NCBI RefSeq assembly: GCF_030272615.1
Contig: NC_081413.1
Coordinates: 145,304,476-145,368,475 of the forward strand
Direction: 5' to 3'
Origin: Cryptomeria japonica
Taxonomy: Eukaryota; Streptophyta; Pinopsida; Cupressales; Cupressaceae
Length of the DNA: 64,000 nucleotides
Part shown: piece after piece, positions 1 through 11,479 of the stretch
How positions within the stretch are numbered: the stretch's first letter is position 1
Layout of the letters: each line of letters begins with the position of its first letter
Notes under the pieces: generated by a model
What the model was told of the DNA's origin: nothing
Database searches by the model: none
Seen by the model: the letters and a program-made list of their open reading frames with translations, nothing else
Translations under genes and position numbers: made by a program

Positions 1-303
1 GATAATCTACAACCCATAACCATAGGGGTTCCAACCGGTTTAGAGTCTTCCATTCCAAAAGTTTTCAATACCTTTTTCACATATTTGGACTAGCTAATAA
101 AGATTCCTCCTCTCATCTATTGGACCTACAAACCAATGAAATTTTTTATTTCACCTATCAAAGGCATTTCAAATTTCTTTTTCATTTGTTCTGCAAAAGT
201 TAAACTCATGTCATCATCTCCTCCAAATATGATATCATATAAAAACACTTCTGCAATCAATAACTTGTCTGCTTTTGTCTTCAAATAAATGTTAATGTCC
301 TCA
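1..303 (-). pseudogene. Ty1/copia reverse transcriptase fragment (antisense)
   Basis: Read on the minus strand this encodes part of a copia reverse transcriptase. It closely parallels the plus-strand RT at about 10500-10800: an IIFGG(D/G)DDMSLTFA-like stretch, then KKFEM, GEIK and IGLQVQ, then SKYVKKVL and a C-terminal GMEDSKPVGTP-like run. The catalytic box, F-V-D-D in the relative, reads F-L-Y-D here (around 215-235), so one active-site Asp is lost. There is also an in-frame stop. The fragment is cut by the window start and ends near 303, where plus-strand LTR sequence begins, so two copia elements meet head to head. The junction position is approximate. Confidence 0.75.
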
Positions 304-670
304 TTGGTTCATCCACAGGGTCTACTCTTAACCGAGCATATTGTAAGATCTTAACCGGGCTAGGCCTTTAACCAGGCACATTCCAAAACAGTGCAAATAC
401 ATATTGTGGGTGCTAATTCCCATCGTGGTTTTCCCAGTTGGGTTTCCACATCAAAAATCTATGTGTTCATATGGTGGATGCATTGTGGATTTGTGCATTT
501 GATATCTTTACTTTGTTTGCATATTGATGAACACTTGAGTGAATGGTTTGTTAAATCAACTTAGAAGATTGTTTGAGTTGTTACTAGTATAGTTTTGTGA
601 AGTGTTGCATATTTATTTTATTACTGATTCACTCCCTCCTCTCAGTATTAATCAGATCCTCATAATAACA
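304..670 (+). repeat. Copia-C 5' LTR, 3' portion
   Basis: This is the end of a copia LTR. It finishes with the GATTCACTCCCTCCTCTCAG block found near the 3' end of the other copia LTRs in the window and then the terminal AATAACA, directly before a primer-binding site. Only the right part is present; the left part appears to have been replaced by the minus-strand RT fragment. Confidence 0.65.
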
Positions 671-672
671 AT

Positions 673-684
673 TGGTATTAGAGC
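673..684 (+). other. Copia-C primer-binding site
   Basis: TGGTATTAGAGC lies two bases after the LTR end. It matches the initiator-Met tRNA type primer site of plant copia elements (canonical TGGTATCAGAGC) with one change. Confidence 0.8.
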
Positions 685-734
685 ACTAGGTCCTCTTTGT
701 GTAGAAGCTTAACTGCTTGAGGTAAAGATCCAAG

Positions 735-1787
735 ATGATGAAGAACGAGGGGTCTAAGTTCACAAAGGATAACTACAGACACTCAAGTGACCAAATGAAG
801 ATCTATATCAAAGGTATGGGGCCATAGTTCTTGCAGCATGTGGTTAATCAGTACACACCTCCTACCGGTACTCTGACTACAAATCAACTCAAGGAGCAGC
901 AGGAGAATGTTCAAGCATTGGAAGCCATTGTAAGTACTCTTTTTGATTCTGAGTATATTGATGTTCATGGTATATAAACTACTTATGAAGTATGAGAAAA
1001 GTTGAGGTTGATTTATGGTGGAGATGAGAATGTGCAAAAAGCTAAAGAAGAAATCCTAAGAGGCAAGTTTGATGACATGAGGATGATGGAAGTTGAGAAC
1101 ATCACCCAGTACAAACATAGAATAAAAGAAGTAGTTGGAGGAATCAAAAGTGTTGGTGGAACCATAGTAGAAGATACAATGGTAAGAAAAATGATTAAAA
1201 CTTTACTTCCCGCTTATGCTATTAGAGTATCTATTATCCAAGAATTAAGGTCAATCAACAAAGATAAAGTTACAATTGATTCATTGATAGGCAAGCTTAC
1301 TGCTTTTGAATTGAATAGCTTTGACAATAGTGTACCTAATGTAGAATCTTATTTCAAAGCATCAGTAACTAATGCATCGGTAAGAAAAGGAAATCATGTC
1401 TATCATAACCATGATTATAGGTCAAGTCATCATGGCAGTGGTAATGAAGAAGTGGATGATGAACATAACTTGATTTAAATTGAGGCTTTATTGGCAAAGA
1501 AAATTCCTAGAGGCACTGGTAAGTACAAAAGAAAGCTTCCTCTTAAGTGTTTCTCATGTAGCAAAATAGGACATATTGCTGCTAATTGTCCTAATAGTGA
1601 TCAGAAGGAAAAGTTTATAAAGTTTAAGGGAAAAGGTAATAAGCAATGTTATGTTGCGGTAGATGAAGGTGTTATTGATGAGGAATCAGAGGATGAAGAT
1701 AATGAGGAAATTGTTTTTGTAGCAGTTAAGGAAGGTCTCTCTAATGGGAAATCTTTAGTATCTCATATTGACAACAGTGATGAGTAG
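735..1787 (+). pseudogene. Copia-C Gag (decayed)
   Basis: This is a retroelement capsid/nucleocapsid region in a single frame from the ATG at 735, broken by in-frame stops near 825, 975, 993 and 1476. The middle part (about 1002-1478) is the UBN2-like copia Gag helical region, with KLRLIYGGDE and ITQYKHRIKEVV-like stretches. The zinc knuckle CFSCSKIGHIAANC (CX2CX4HX4C, about 1546-1590) is intact. An acidic tail leads into the protease without a frame change, as expected for a copia Gag-Pol polyprotein. The family role is to package element RNA into virus-like particles. Confidence 0.8.
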
Positions 1788-3196
1788 GTCATTGATAGTG
1801 GTTTCTCACACCTCATGATTAGGGACAAGAACAAGTTCATCTCACTTAAAGAATTTGATGGTGGAGTAGTGATATTTAGCAACAATACACCATGCCTAGT
1901 AAAAGGTAAAGGTTCAATTTCCTTAAATGAAAAAGGTAATGGTAATGATGTGTATTGGGTTAAAGGATTGAAGCATAACTTGTTGAGTGTTGGTCAGCTA
2001 AATGATAAAGGTTATCATCTTGAGTTCAAGAATGGAGTGTTCGAGATTTTAGGAAGCAAAGGAGAACTTATTGCTACCGGTAAACAAACAAAAGGTAACT
2101 TATTCCATCTAAACACTAACAATAATAGTTGTTTGGCTAAAAAAGTTGAGGATAGTTGTCTATGGCATAGAAGATTTTGTCATGTAAATTTTGATAATTT
2201 GGTCAAGGTCAACAAGTCAAGTATGGTTAGAGGTATTCCACAACTAGTCAAACCAAACAATATGATTTGTAAGGAGTGTCAGTTGGGTAAGATGACTACT
2301 TCCTCTTTCAAAAGAAAATCATTTTCTTCTGAAAATATTTTAGATTTGGTGCACACTGATTTATGTGGTCCTATGAGGACTAGGAGTTTTCAAGGTGATA
2401 AATATTTCATGGTATTTACTGATGATCATTCAAGAATGATGCGGGTTACATTTTTTAAGGATACTTATGATGCTTTCAGAAAGTTTAAGGCATTTAAAGC
2501 CTTAGTGGAGAAAGAAACTGGTAAGGGCCTAAAGTTCCTGAGATCTGACTGTGGTGGAGAATTCACATCAACTGAATTTATAAAATACTGTGATGAGAAT
2601 GGAATCAAGAGACAACTATCTACACCAAGGATACCATAGTAGAATGAGATTGTAGAAAGGAGGAACCAGACCATAGTTGAAGTAGCAAGAACAATGTTGA
2701 TACAAGGGGATGTACCTAAAATGTTTTGGAGAGAAGTAGCCAGCATTGCAATATACACAATGAACCGGATATTGGTAAAGAAAGGTAGTGAAAAAACTCC
2801 CTATGAATTATGATATGGTCATACTCCTAATGTTAGTCATTTCAAAGTCTTTGGCAGCAGGTGTTACCTAAAGAGAGATGAGTATACCGGAAAGTTTGAT
2901 CCTAAAAGTGATGAAGGAAATTTCCTTGGTTACTCAACTAAGAGAAAAACATTCAAGTGCTTTAACAAAAGAACCAAGAAGATTGTGGAAAGTGTTAATG
3001 TGAAAATTGATGAGTATTCTAACAAATCTAATGATACCAGCAAGTATGATGCAGTAGATGAACACAAGCTAGTGATAATTGAACCGAAAGTTCAAAATGA
3101 TGTTGAGCAGAATAGTGCAGAGGATGTTGCTCAATCGGTGGAAGAAGACGAGGCTTCTACATTGGAACCACTTAAACCTAGATATGTAAGGTTGAA
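1788..3196 (+). pseudogene. Copia-C protease and integrase, part 1 (decayed)
   Basis: This stays in the frame of Gag. The aspartic protease motif V-I-D-S-G is at about 1790-1805. The GAG-pre-integrase block (LWHRRFCHVNFDNL) is near 2160, and the integrase zinc region CKECQLGK near 2270. The catalytic core follows: HTDLCGP near 2350, a second Asp in RSDCGGEF near 2545, and Glu in the IVERR stretch near 2650. Two adjacent TAG codons lie at about 2638-2643, just before that Glu, and another stop is at about 2810. The frame is cut at 3196 by insertion of element A and resumes at 9902 with matching protein sequence. Confidence 0.85.
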
Positions 3197-4037
3197 TGTT
3201 AGATACAATGACAGTCCCAAAGACACTGAGGGGGGGGGGGTGAATCAGTGTCTAATAGGTTAATGGAATATTTGAACTTATTTATAACTTTGCAACCCAA
3301 ATTAATGTACCAATAAAAAAATAATAATGCAGCAAAGAGAAATAACAGAGACAACATGAATGCACACCATAACACAAGATATTTTGGTGAGGAAACCTAA
3401 TAAGGGAAAAACCTCGGTGGGATTTGTGAACCACAATATTTACTCACTAGCCAATATGAATAAATATTACTTACAATAGGGGCCTACACATGCAGGAAGA
3501 CCAACAACCTAGAGCTCACTGCTCAATGAAAGAGTCTCACTAACTACAAAATGGATAATTAAATCCAAGACAATGTACTGCTCAAAATAGCATTTGCAAT
3601 GCTTGATTCAGTATCGGTTTAAGCTTTGTTAAAAACCTTAATCAAAAACCCGCCGCTGAATGATATTCACTCACATAACCTATCTTCCTTATTACAAAAT
3701 CTTTTTGCTATCTTCTACATAATCCCATTACATAATTGCCTCTCCATGCTTATAATACAATGACCTATAAGATCTCATACATATATGAGTCTTTACAATA
3801 CATCATGTCGGCTTACAAATAATTAATTACATTATAAACAAAACTTGTCTCATGTCAACCTGAGTGCTGGTATGTTTCATTGTCAGTGTAAACTAAATGC
3901 CGATGAATAAACTTGTTGCACCTGCCAGTGCCGGTGAATAATGTCTGTGTTGTCGATGAACCTATAGAATCCTATTACTAGTTGGTTGCCATCAATGACA
4001 ACATCAACCATTCTCATGTGAGTGTAGAATGCCAACA
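3197..4037 (-). repeat. Element A 3' LTR
   Basis: The LTR is 841 bp, bounded on the left by TTGAA and on the right by the purine tract. Its U5 end holds a G11 run (C11 in element sense) inside the TGATTCACC...CTC(A/T)GTGTC context seen in the other copia LTRs. It pairs with 9043-9896, with many scattered substitutions, so the insertion is not recent. Confidence 0.9.
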
Positions 4038-4055
4038 ATCTCCCCCTTTGGCATT
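4038..4055 (-). other. Element A polypurine tract
   Basis: On the minus strand AATGCCAAAGGGGGAGAT sits directly before the 3' LTR start TGTTGGC. It is the plus-strand primer site for this class. The same tract with its flank occurs at Copia-B 55128-55166. Confidence 0.85.
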
Positions 4056-4242
4056 GATGGTAACACTCATGAGAAAAATTTAAAAAACTGTTGTCCAAAA
4101 ATGATCCCCCCAAAAAAGTGTGCTCCTCCTGAGCAAGTGATTTCTTCTGTGCATTTTTCTCCATACATTTTTCTCTCCATACTACTCCCCCTTTGACATC
4201 AATGACAAAGGATGTTAAAAAGAATCAAAGAATACAAAAATT

Positions 4243-7200
4243 CTACCTCATCGCTTGTAACCGGTTATTTACAATTTGAAAGATATCTGCCAATATTAGA
4301 TTTAGGCTCTACATGAATTTATTACTATCAGAGATAATGGTTTATGTCTGCTTGATCATGCCGGTCAGATAATGTATTTGTTGCTCCGGTGATTGTTCTC
4401 CTTGAATTAATGCTTTAGATAGCTCAACCCGCTGAGTTATAAGACTGTCCAATTTTGGACCAAGTTTTTTTTTCAGTTCCTGGGCCATCAACCTTATCCT
4501 TGCTTTTTATTGCTTCAATTTTTCTATCTTTTCTTCAAAAAATTCCATCTCTTGTTCAAAAACGGAGGTAAGTTATGAAGAACCTATCATATTATCTGCT
4601 ATGTTATCTATCTCCTTTTGTGTTTCCTTAATCTTCTCATCAATGTCTCCAGTCAGGTGGTGAGGCTTACAAGCTTCCTTATACGATTCCTTATATTCCA
4701 AAATTAATGAATTAAGTACCAGTAATAAGGAATCAATATGCTTAATATAGTCCTTGATAGTCTTCTCAAAGAATTCACCTTTTTCTTTATTTACCCTATC
4801 CTTAATGGTTTCTTCATTAACCTTATCTACAGTTAGAACATTTGAAGCAATAAATTTGGACAATGCGTCCAATTTACTCAAAGAACCATCAATATGATCT
4901 AACTTACATGTCGGTGCAATCATTTTCAAAATAGGCAATGTATCATCAATTGCCTTGTATGCTAAGTCGTTGCACTATCATCCTCTTAATTGAATCCAAA
5001 AGAACATCTGTTACATTTGTAGGTCTGAAATCTGTAGTGGATGTGCTCGATTTTGCAATAACTTTCTTTTCCACAGATACTTGACCAATTACCTTAATAA
5101 TTTCTTCCTTGTTTCCATCATTTGTTTCCTCTTTATTTACAGTTGTTGCCAGTTTCTGACTCTGTGTTATTACCTTTGCTTCTGTTGTTTTCTCAGTCTG
5201 TGTATGTACCTTTGCATATGTCGGTTTCTCAGTGTCATGCTTCTTAGCTTCCATCGGTATTTCAATGTTCTGGGAGTCAGCAGTGTTAACTAGTGACTTA
5301 GAGATCTCAATGTTCATAGCACTAGTTGTCTTTACCTCTACAGTCTCTTTATCCATAACAATATTAACATCTTGTGTGTCTACATTCATAGCAAAGAGAA
5401 TTTCAAAATCCGGATTAGTATCATCATGTGTTATTTCTTCAGCCTCCTTATTCGACTGACTGTTTGTATGTATCGATGTTCCTGAAGTTATTGGTGGGGT
5501 GTTCTGTGCTGGTGGGAAAAGGTTATCTATGACCTTTATAACAGGTACACTACCAATTTTTCTTTTACCTTTATCATTTTGATATACCTTCACAAAAGAT
5601 TTATCCATTTTTTGTCTCTCCCTTTCCTCTTTCTTTTCTTTTTCAACAAAAAATATGTCCCATTTGTCAGCAGTTTCATCAGCTATCTCTTTCACTCTCC
5701 CTACCATTAGGCTGACTTGTCGGTGACCACTCATAAAAACTGACCAGTTGGCTTCAGCAATCAGTTCATCAATCTCTTCCTAGGAATTAACAGGGTGAAC
5801 AGCCAACAATGCTTCTACCTTTAACTTTTTGTCTAGTTCCATAACCGACATCCTTTTAGCCTCTAATCTTATGTATAAGTCATTAGGCAGATCATCTACA
5901 ACCTTAATCAAAACTTTCTTGTAGATGTCAAGATGCAAAATGATGCTCTCCTCTATTGTGTCCTTATCAAAATCCTTGAATGAATGATAGTTTATTGACA
6001 TTACAAAGATTGCCTTCTTTAGTAATTTCATTTACCAGTTCCTTCGGTGTAAGAGTATTCGGTGCCTTAGGTTGTTGTTTCTTTGGAATTAGTTTCTTCT
6101 TAGGCTCCCTTACAATCTGTTGCTTTTTCCTCAATGTTCTTGTCCTTTTAAGAGAAGGAGAAGGTACCCATGAGGGTTTCCTCTTCATACTTTCAACTCT
6201 CTTGAACTTTGCTACCTTACCATTATCTATATCAGAAGAAGTGACAACTGGTGAAACATGAGCTACCGGTTCTAGTCCTTCTAGTTCACTAGCAGAAATA
6301 CCACTTAAGTTCATCACATTTTCCTTAACTTCTTTAGCCATTTTGGATGCATCTTTGATGAATTTTTCTCTTGTTTTTCTCTTCTTCTACATCAAAACAA
6401 CACTCTCAATAGTCTCAGCACTACCAAAAATTTCTTCAGGGGGTTCCCTAGGTGCATCGAGAAGTGTCTTAGCATAAGCCTCAAGAATATTCAGATCAAC
6501 ATCTCTGTTATCCAAATAGTTCTAGGAGTAACAACTTCCATCCATGTTCCTTGTCTTTTGATTACAAAACAAATTTGCTTGTCATACTTATTCATAATGC
6601 TTTGCGGTATCCTTTCTCTAGCCTTCATTTTGGTTTGGAAGTTTTTGAAATAAGCTTTTACCATGTCATCACTATTAGCACCAATGTTGATAATAGCTTC
6701 CATGATCTGTCTACCTATCGGGATGTCATATGCAAAGTCCTTGTGACCAATGTCGAGTATCTCCTTTGTGAAGTAAAGCATTAAACACACAAGTAGATTC
6801 CCAAAATGGAATGTCCCCTTCTTGTCACCCTTAATCTCTTTTAAGTTATCTAGCAGCTCATCCTTAAGCCACTCACAGATATTAATTTTAGCATTTTTAT
6901 TAACCATCTCATATGCACTATGAATATACAAACTAGAAATAAAATTTAACCTATTTGCATGTGTAACCCTGTATCCAAATACCATGCTCACATATTTCAC
7001 ATATGCATTAGCAATATCATTAACCCTAAGAGATCTGTTGTCAAATGTAGCTCCGGTTAGGTCCATAAAACCCTTGTTTGGTATCTTCTTCTTTTTGTTA
7101 GGTCTAGTACCGGTTGAGGGTAAACCAGTAACTATCTTGATTGCTTCCTTAGTAATTTTAAAAATAGAGTCTAGCCACATAAACTCCCCATGAACTCTGC

Positions 7201-7552
7201 TTAGTACAAGATGAACTATCTTATCCGGAAATACAGGAATGTTTAGAATTTCAACAAATCCTAAATCCTCAACAATCTTATGCTCCGGCTTGACTAAACC
7301 TTGTTCATCAGTTATAACATTTATGTACATGTTCTTAAGGTCATCAGACCCTAAGTTCTCTATGTTGTAGTGAATATAAATCCTCGAGTCTTCGGCAAAA
7401 GCAACTCCCTTCATAATCTTAGAAAAGGCTCTGATGGAATCATCTTGCTTAGCAATCTCAGTGATGATTTTAAACACGGGTCTAGGGTGCTTAATGTTTT
7501 CTACCACAGTAGGGTTTGCAATAAATTCAAGTGTAGAAGATGAAGATGCCAT
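4243..7552 (-). pseudogene. Element A ORF2, unknown accessory protein (decayed)
   Basis: I do not recognise this family. Starting at the ATG at 7552 (MASSSSTLEF), a globular-looking N-terminal region of about 345 residues runs to about 6520. A one-base shift there continues into a basic, Lys/Arg/Pro/Ser-rich linker (about 6340-6020). Another shift near 6000 leads to a Thr/Glu/Lys-rich middle, a stop near 5780, a further shift near 4960 and then a long Leu/Glu/Lys-rich, coiled-coil-like C-terminus to about 4243, with internal stops near 4573, 4500 and 4350. The whole is about 1,100 codons. It occupies the place where pol would be, but no RT, protease or integrase motif is visible. The layout (globular, low-complexity linker, helical tail) resembles the U3 frame of element G. 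That is likeness in plan only. Confidence 0.6.
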
Positions 7553-7858
7553 TTCGAAAGATAAATACCTTTTGACTTGAAATCCTTGAATGCCTAAAAA
7601 AACACCTTGCTGCTTTGCCTTTAGAATGCCTTTGCTCTCTCTTTGCACTCTTCGAATGTTTGGATGCTTGGTGGATTGAAATGAGGGTTTTTTGGTGTTT
7701 TATAACCAAAAAGTTCTCCAACAACCACATTAAATGCTTGCCGGTTAAGTGAAATCTTAACATATTTGTTGGTAAAGAATAAATATAACTTCTCACCATC
7801 AACCGAGGGTAGAATGCATGATTTTTAGTTTTCTGCCATACCCTCTGAGGATTAATCC

Positions 7859-8971
7859 TTAGTTAGATGAAGAATCTCCTACCGGTGGAGGGTTACTTTG
7901 TTCTACCGGTGCAGAGACAGATTCATCAACTGTCTGATCTCTCTTCTTAATCCATTGTTTTGAAAATTCTTGTTTTATTTCATTTACTTTTTCCTTTCCT
8001 TTCTCGTTAGATCCTTTATTGTTCATCAGTATAGTCTTGCTTCTAAGAAATTTTGCAATATGCCCAATTTTGTTACATGCATAACAAGTTACATTATTCC
8101 TTTGAATAGCCTTTTCATATCCTTGACTGGTTTGTGTTCTACATTGATTAGATAAATGTCCAAATCTACCACAAACATAGCATTTCACATTCATTCTATA
8201 ATTTTCTAAGTTATGACCAACTTTATTACATTTGGAACATTGACCGGACGGTAAATTTGTATTCTCATTATTTCTAAATCTACACTGATTTTCTCTATGA
8301 CCAAATTTGTTGCAGTTAAAACATTTCCCATTAAATTTATAAGCATTAGGTTGTCTTACCAGTTTGTTGCGATCTTGATTATTTGCAGTCCCGGAACTTT
8401 CTCCATGTTCAAATCCAAGTCCAATTATATCTCCATCAGGTTTTTGTCTTTTTAGCATGTCATCGAGTCTTTCTGAACTTTTCTTGAATTTGTCTTTGTG
8501 TTCATTTACAGTGATAAACTCAGTTTCCAAAATGCCAATTTGTCTCCTAAGCTCCTCTTTATCATGTTGCATGTGAATCAGATTTGTCTTTAGCATATTA
8601 TTCTCATGATAAAGTCTCAAATTTTGATTTGCTCCATCATTAAGTCTCCTACTCAAGTCTTCTTTATTCTTCTTTCTGTCTTCAATATCCTTACATAGCC
8701 TCATGGTTAAATCTTGCATTTCATTCCTCATGTTAGTGTTCTCTTGCCTCAACTTCTCTGCAATATCACTAAGAGTTTCCTTTTCATCATCATGTTTCTG
8801 CATTTGCTCAGGAAGTTCCTTCCTCTTGTTTTGTGCTATAGCCGGGTTCTCTTGAAGTCCTTTAATGAATTCCTGGGCAGTCCTTAGATCATCTTCAAGT
8901 TTAATATTCTTCAATTTTTCTGCATCAAATTCTTCAGGAGCTCCTTCCAACTGTTTTTTCAAACTCTCCAT
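7859..8971 (-). CDS. Element A ORF1, coiled-coil protein with zinc knuckles (Gag-like)
   Basis: This is an intact frame of about 370 residues from the ATG at 8971; it is also open upstream to the primer site at 9040. The first half is rich in Glu, Lys, Gln, Asn and Leu with heptad-like spacing, so a coiled coil is likely. The second half carries four CCHC-type knuckles: CFNCNKFGHRENQC and CYVCGRFGHLSNQC are complete, while the second and fourth lack the last Cys (Tyr and Leu respectively). The tail is basic, then Pro/Ser-rich. Position after the primer site and nucleic-acid-binding knuckles suggest a Gag-like or nucleocapsid role, but the normal copia Gag helical domain is not apparent. About 300 bases (7553-7858) separate it from ORF2 and hold nothing I recognise. 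Confidence 0.7.
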   Translation of the reverse strand: MESLKKQLEGAPEEFDAEKLKNIKLEDDLRTAQEFIKGLQENPAIAQNKRKELPEQMQKHDDEKETLSDIAEKLRQENTNMRNEMQDLTMRLCKDIEDRKKNKEDLSRRLNDGANQNLRLYHENNMLKTNLIHMQHDKEELRRQIGILETEFITVNEHKDKFKKSSERLDDMLKRQKPDGDIIGLGFEHGESSGTANNQDRNKLVRQPNAYKFNGKCFNCNKFGHRENQCRFRNNENTNLPSGQCSKCNKVGHNLENYRMNVKCYVCGRFGHLSNQCRTQTSQGYEKAIQRNNVTCYACNKIGHIAKFLRSKTILMNNKGSNEKGKEKVNEIKQEFSKQWIKKRDQTVDESVSAPVEQSNPPPVGDSSSN

Positions 8972-9028
8972 CAGTACTGGTTTCAGAATCTTCCTCAAGT
9001 TGTTAGGATTTTTCAAATAGAGGACCAA

Positions 9029-9040
9029 GCTCTTATACCA
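9029..9040 (-). other. Element A primer-binding site
   Basis: TGGTATAAGAGC on the minus strand lies two bases inside the 5' LTR. It is initiator-Met-like with one change from TGGTATCAGAGC. Confidence 0.8.
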
Positions 9041-9042
9041 AT

Positions 9043-9896
9043 TGTTAGATACAATGATAGTCCCAAAGACACTAAGAGGGGGGGGGGGGGGGGGGGGGGT
9101 GAATCAGTGTCTAACCGATTAATGGAATATTTGAACTTATTTATAACTTTTCAACCCAAATTAATGTACTGGTAAACAAGTAATAATGCAGCAAAGAGAA
9201 ATAATAGAGACAACATAAATGAACACCATAACACAAGATATTTTGGCGATGAAACCCAATAAGGGAAAAACCTCAGTGGGATTTGTGACCCACAATATTT
9301 ACTCACTGGTCAATATGAATAAATATTACTTACAATAGGGGCATGCACATGCAAGAAGGCCAACAACCTAGAGCTCATTGCTCAATGAAAGAGTCTCACT
9401 GACTACAAAGTGGATAATTAAATCCAAGACAATGTACTGCTCAAAATAGCATTTGCAATGCTTGATTCAATACCGGTTTAAGCTCTATGAGAAACCTTAA
9501 TCAAAAACCTATCGGTGAATGATATTCACTCACATAACCTATCTGCCTTATTACAAAATCTTTTTGCTATCTTCTACATAATCCCATTACATAATTGCCT
9601 CTCCATGCTTATCACAAAATGACCTATAAGATCTCATACATATATGAGTCCTTACAATACATCATGTTGGCTTACAAATAATTAAATACATTATAAACAA
9701 AATGTGTCTCATGTCAACCTGAGTGTTGGTATGTTTCATTGTCGGTGTAAACTAAAGGTTGATGAATAAACTTGTTGTGCCAGCTAGTGTCATTGAATGA
9801 TGTTTGTGTTGTCAGTGAACCTATAGAATCCTGTTACTGGTTGGTTGCCATCAATGACAATATCAACCATTCTGATGTGATTGTATGATGCCAAAA
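9043..9896 (-). repeat. Element A 5' LTR
   Basis: The LTR is 854 bp and pairs with 3197-4037. The main length difference is the G run: 22 G here (9078-9099) against 11 in the other copy. Its outer end reads GCCAAAA instead of GCCAACA, followed by the TTGAA duplication. Confidence 0.9.
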
Positions 9897-9901
9897 TTGA
9901 A

Positions 9902-10890
9902 TATCTCTATAGATCAAACAATTGGAGATAGGAATGATGGAGTACAGACAAGAAGAAAGATCAGAGAAAGTGCTTGTCTGATTTCCAAAATTGAACCTAA
10001 GACAGTGAGGGAAGCTCTCAAGGATGATGATTGGATAAAGGCTATGAAGGAGGAGCTTGATCAAATAGAGAAGAACAACTCTTGGTCACTCTTCCCCAAA
10101 CCAGTTGATAAAAATGTGATTGGTACTAAGTGGGTATTTAGGAATAAGGCTAGACTAGTTTGCAAAGGATATTTACAAGAAGAAGGTAAGGATTATGGAG
10201 AAACCTTTGCACTTGTTGTTAGAATTGAAATCCAGTAAAAATTCTACTTGCATTTGTAGAATTCAAAGGATTCAAGGTATACCAAATGGATGCCAAGTCT
10301 GCATTTTTTTAATGGAATTCTAGAAGAAGAGTTTTACATTGAACAACCAGATAGGTTTGCATTGACTGAAGAAAAGGACATGGTGTGCAAACTTCATAAA
10401 GCTTTATATGGATTAAAGCAAGCTCCAAGGGCATGGTATGAGAGACTCCATTCACACCTGATAAAGATTTGATTTCAAAGAACCAGTGAGGACAACAACA
10501 TTTAATTGAAGACAGAAGGAGACAAGTTATTGATTGTAGAAGCGTTTGTAGATGATATCATATTTGGAGGAGGTGATGACATGAGTTTAACTTTTGCACA
10601 AGAAATGAAAAAGGAATTTGAAATGTCTTTGATAGGTGAAATCAAAATTTTCATTGGTTTGCAGGTCCAACAGATGAAAGGAGGAATCTTTATCGACCAG
10701 TCCAAATATGTGAAGGAGGTATTGAATTTTTTTGGAATGGAAGACTCTAAACCTGTTGGAACCCTAGTGGTTACTGGTTGCAGATTATCCAAGGAAGATG
10801 ATTTAGATCCAGTGGATGAAACTGAGTATATATCAATGATTGGTAATCTACAATATGTTGTTCATAGCAAACAGAACATTGCTCATGCAT
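9902..10890 (+). pseudogene. Copia-C reverse transcriptase (decayed)
   Basis: This resumes the frame broken at 3196. RT core motifs are present in order: WIKAMKEELDQIEKN near 10035, NVIGTKWVF near 10110, YGLKQAPRAWYERL near 10410-10450 and the catalytic F-V-D-D box (FVDDIIFGGGDD) near 10550. One-base shifts near 10235 and 10300 (a T7 run) compensate each other, and a stop lies near 10470. The frame reads on to the start of RNase H (IAHA) and is then cut by the LTR beginning at 10891. Confidence 0.85.
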
Positions 10891-11479
10891 TGTTACTACT
10901 TATCAAATTGCCATTAGTTTTTATATTCAAAGTCATACTATATACTCTAGTCGGTTAACGCTACCGAATCATGTAGTCGGTACACATAGAGAAGTTGGTA
11001 AGCACAGTCTAGTCGGTTACAGAGGAAAGCAGTCACAGAACGCAGTATACACCGAGTTGTCTACCGAGTATCTTTTTATGACTACCAAGCAGCAAAGATG
11101 ACACACCAAGTGAAACGTGTTACCAGATACATTGAACCTGGACATGCATATGAAAACGTGTTACAAGATCGAGGCACATCTAACCGTTATTACATTGGAA
11201 ATTGCACCAGAAGATTGTGTATGATTTTGAGATCAATTTAACCAATGAAATATTTTGTATAGTTATTCATTGGAGGAATCTTTTTTGTAAGATCGAAGCA
11301 ATGAATTGGATCACCATCTTAAGAGATCTATTTATACAACATTAGTTAAGGGTGTATGCATGTGTGTAAGAAGACTATTATAGAGACACAGAGGTCACCA
11401 AGAAGGTTTTCAGAGAATAGTCGAAGAACAGAGTAAACAGAAGGGTTTACCGAGTTACTATATGGGTTACCGAGGTATG
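10891..11479 (+). repeat. Copia-type LTR, left half (split by element D)
   Basis: This is non-coding sequence starting TGTTACTACTT and rich in TCGGTT/ACCGA motifs. It continues at 19272 after element D. The right half ends with a copia-type U5 block and CCTAACA, so together they look like a solo LTR of about 1.13 kb. The left border is inferred from where copia RNase H coding stops. Confidence 0.55.

Larger units (their letters stand above)
3197..9896 (-). mobile_element. Element A: non-autonomous copia-type LTR retrotransposon
   Basis: The element is 6.7 kb. It has TG...CA-type ends (one terminus mutated), LTRs at 3197-4037 and 9043-9896, and a 5-bp target-site duplication TTGAA at 3192-3196 and 9897-9901. 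In element orientation a primer site TGGTATAAGAGC follows the 5' LTR and a purine tract precedes the 3' LTR. The interior has no RT, RNase H or integrase. It holds two other reading frames: a zinc-knuckle/coiled-coil protein and a long decayed frame of about 1,100 codons. Its purine tract and flank are the same as in Copia-B over more than 30 bases, which suggests that it uses a related copia's enzymes in trans. Confidence 0.9.

Noticed and set aside
5081-5459. Plus-strand Cys/Phe/Leu-rich frames opposite A ORF2
   Set aside because: Antisense shadows of a Lys/Glu/Thr-rich coding region.
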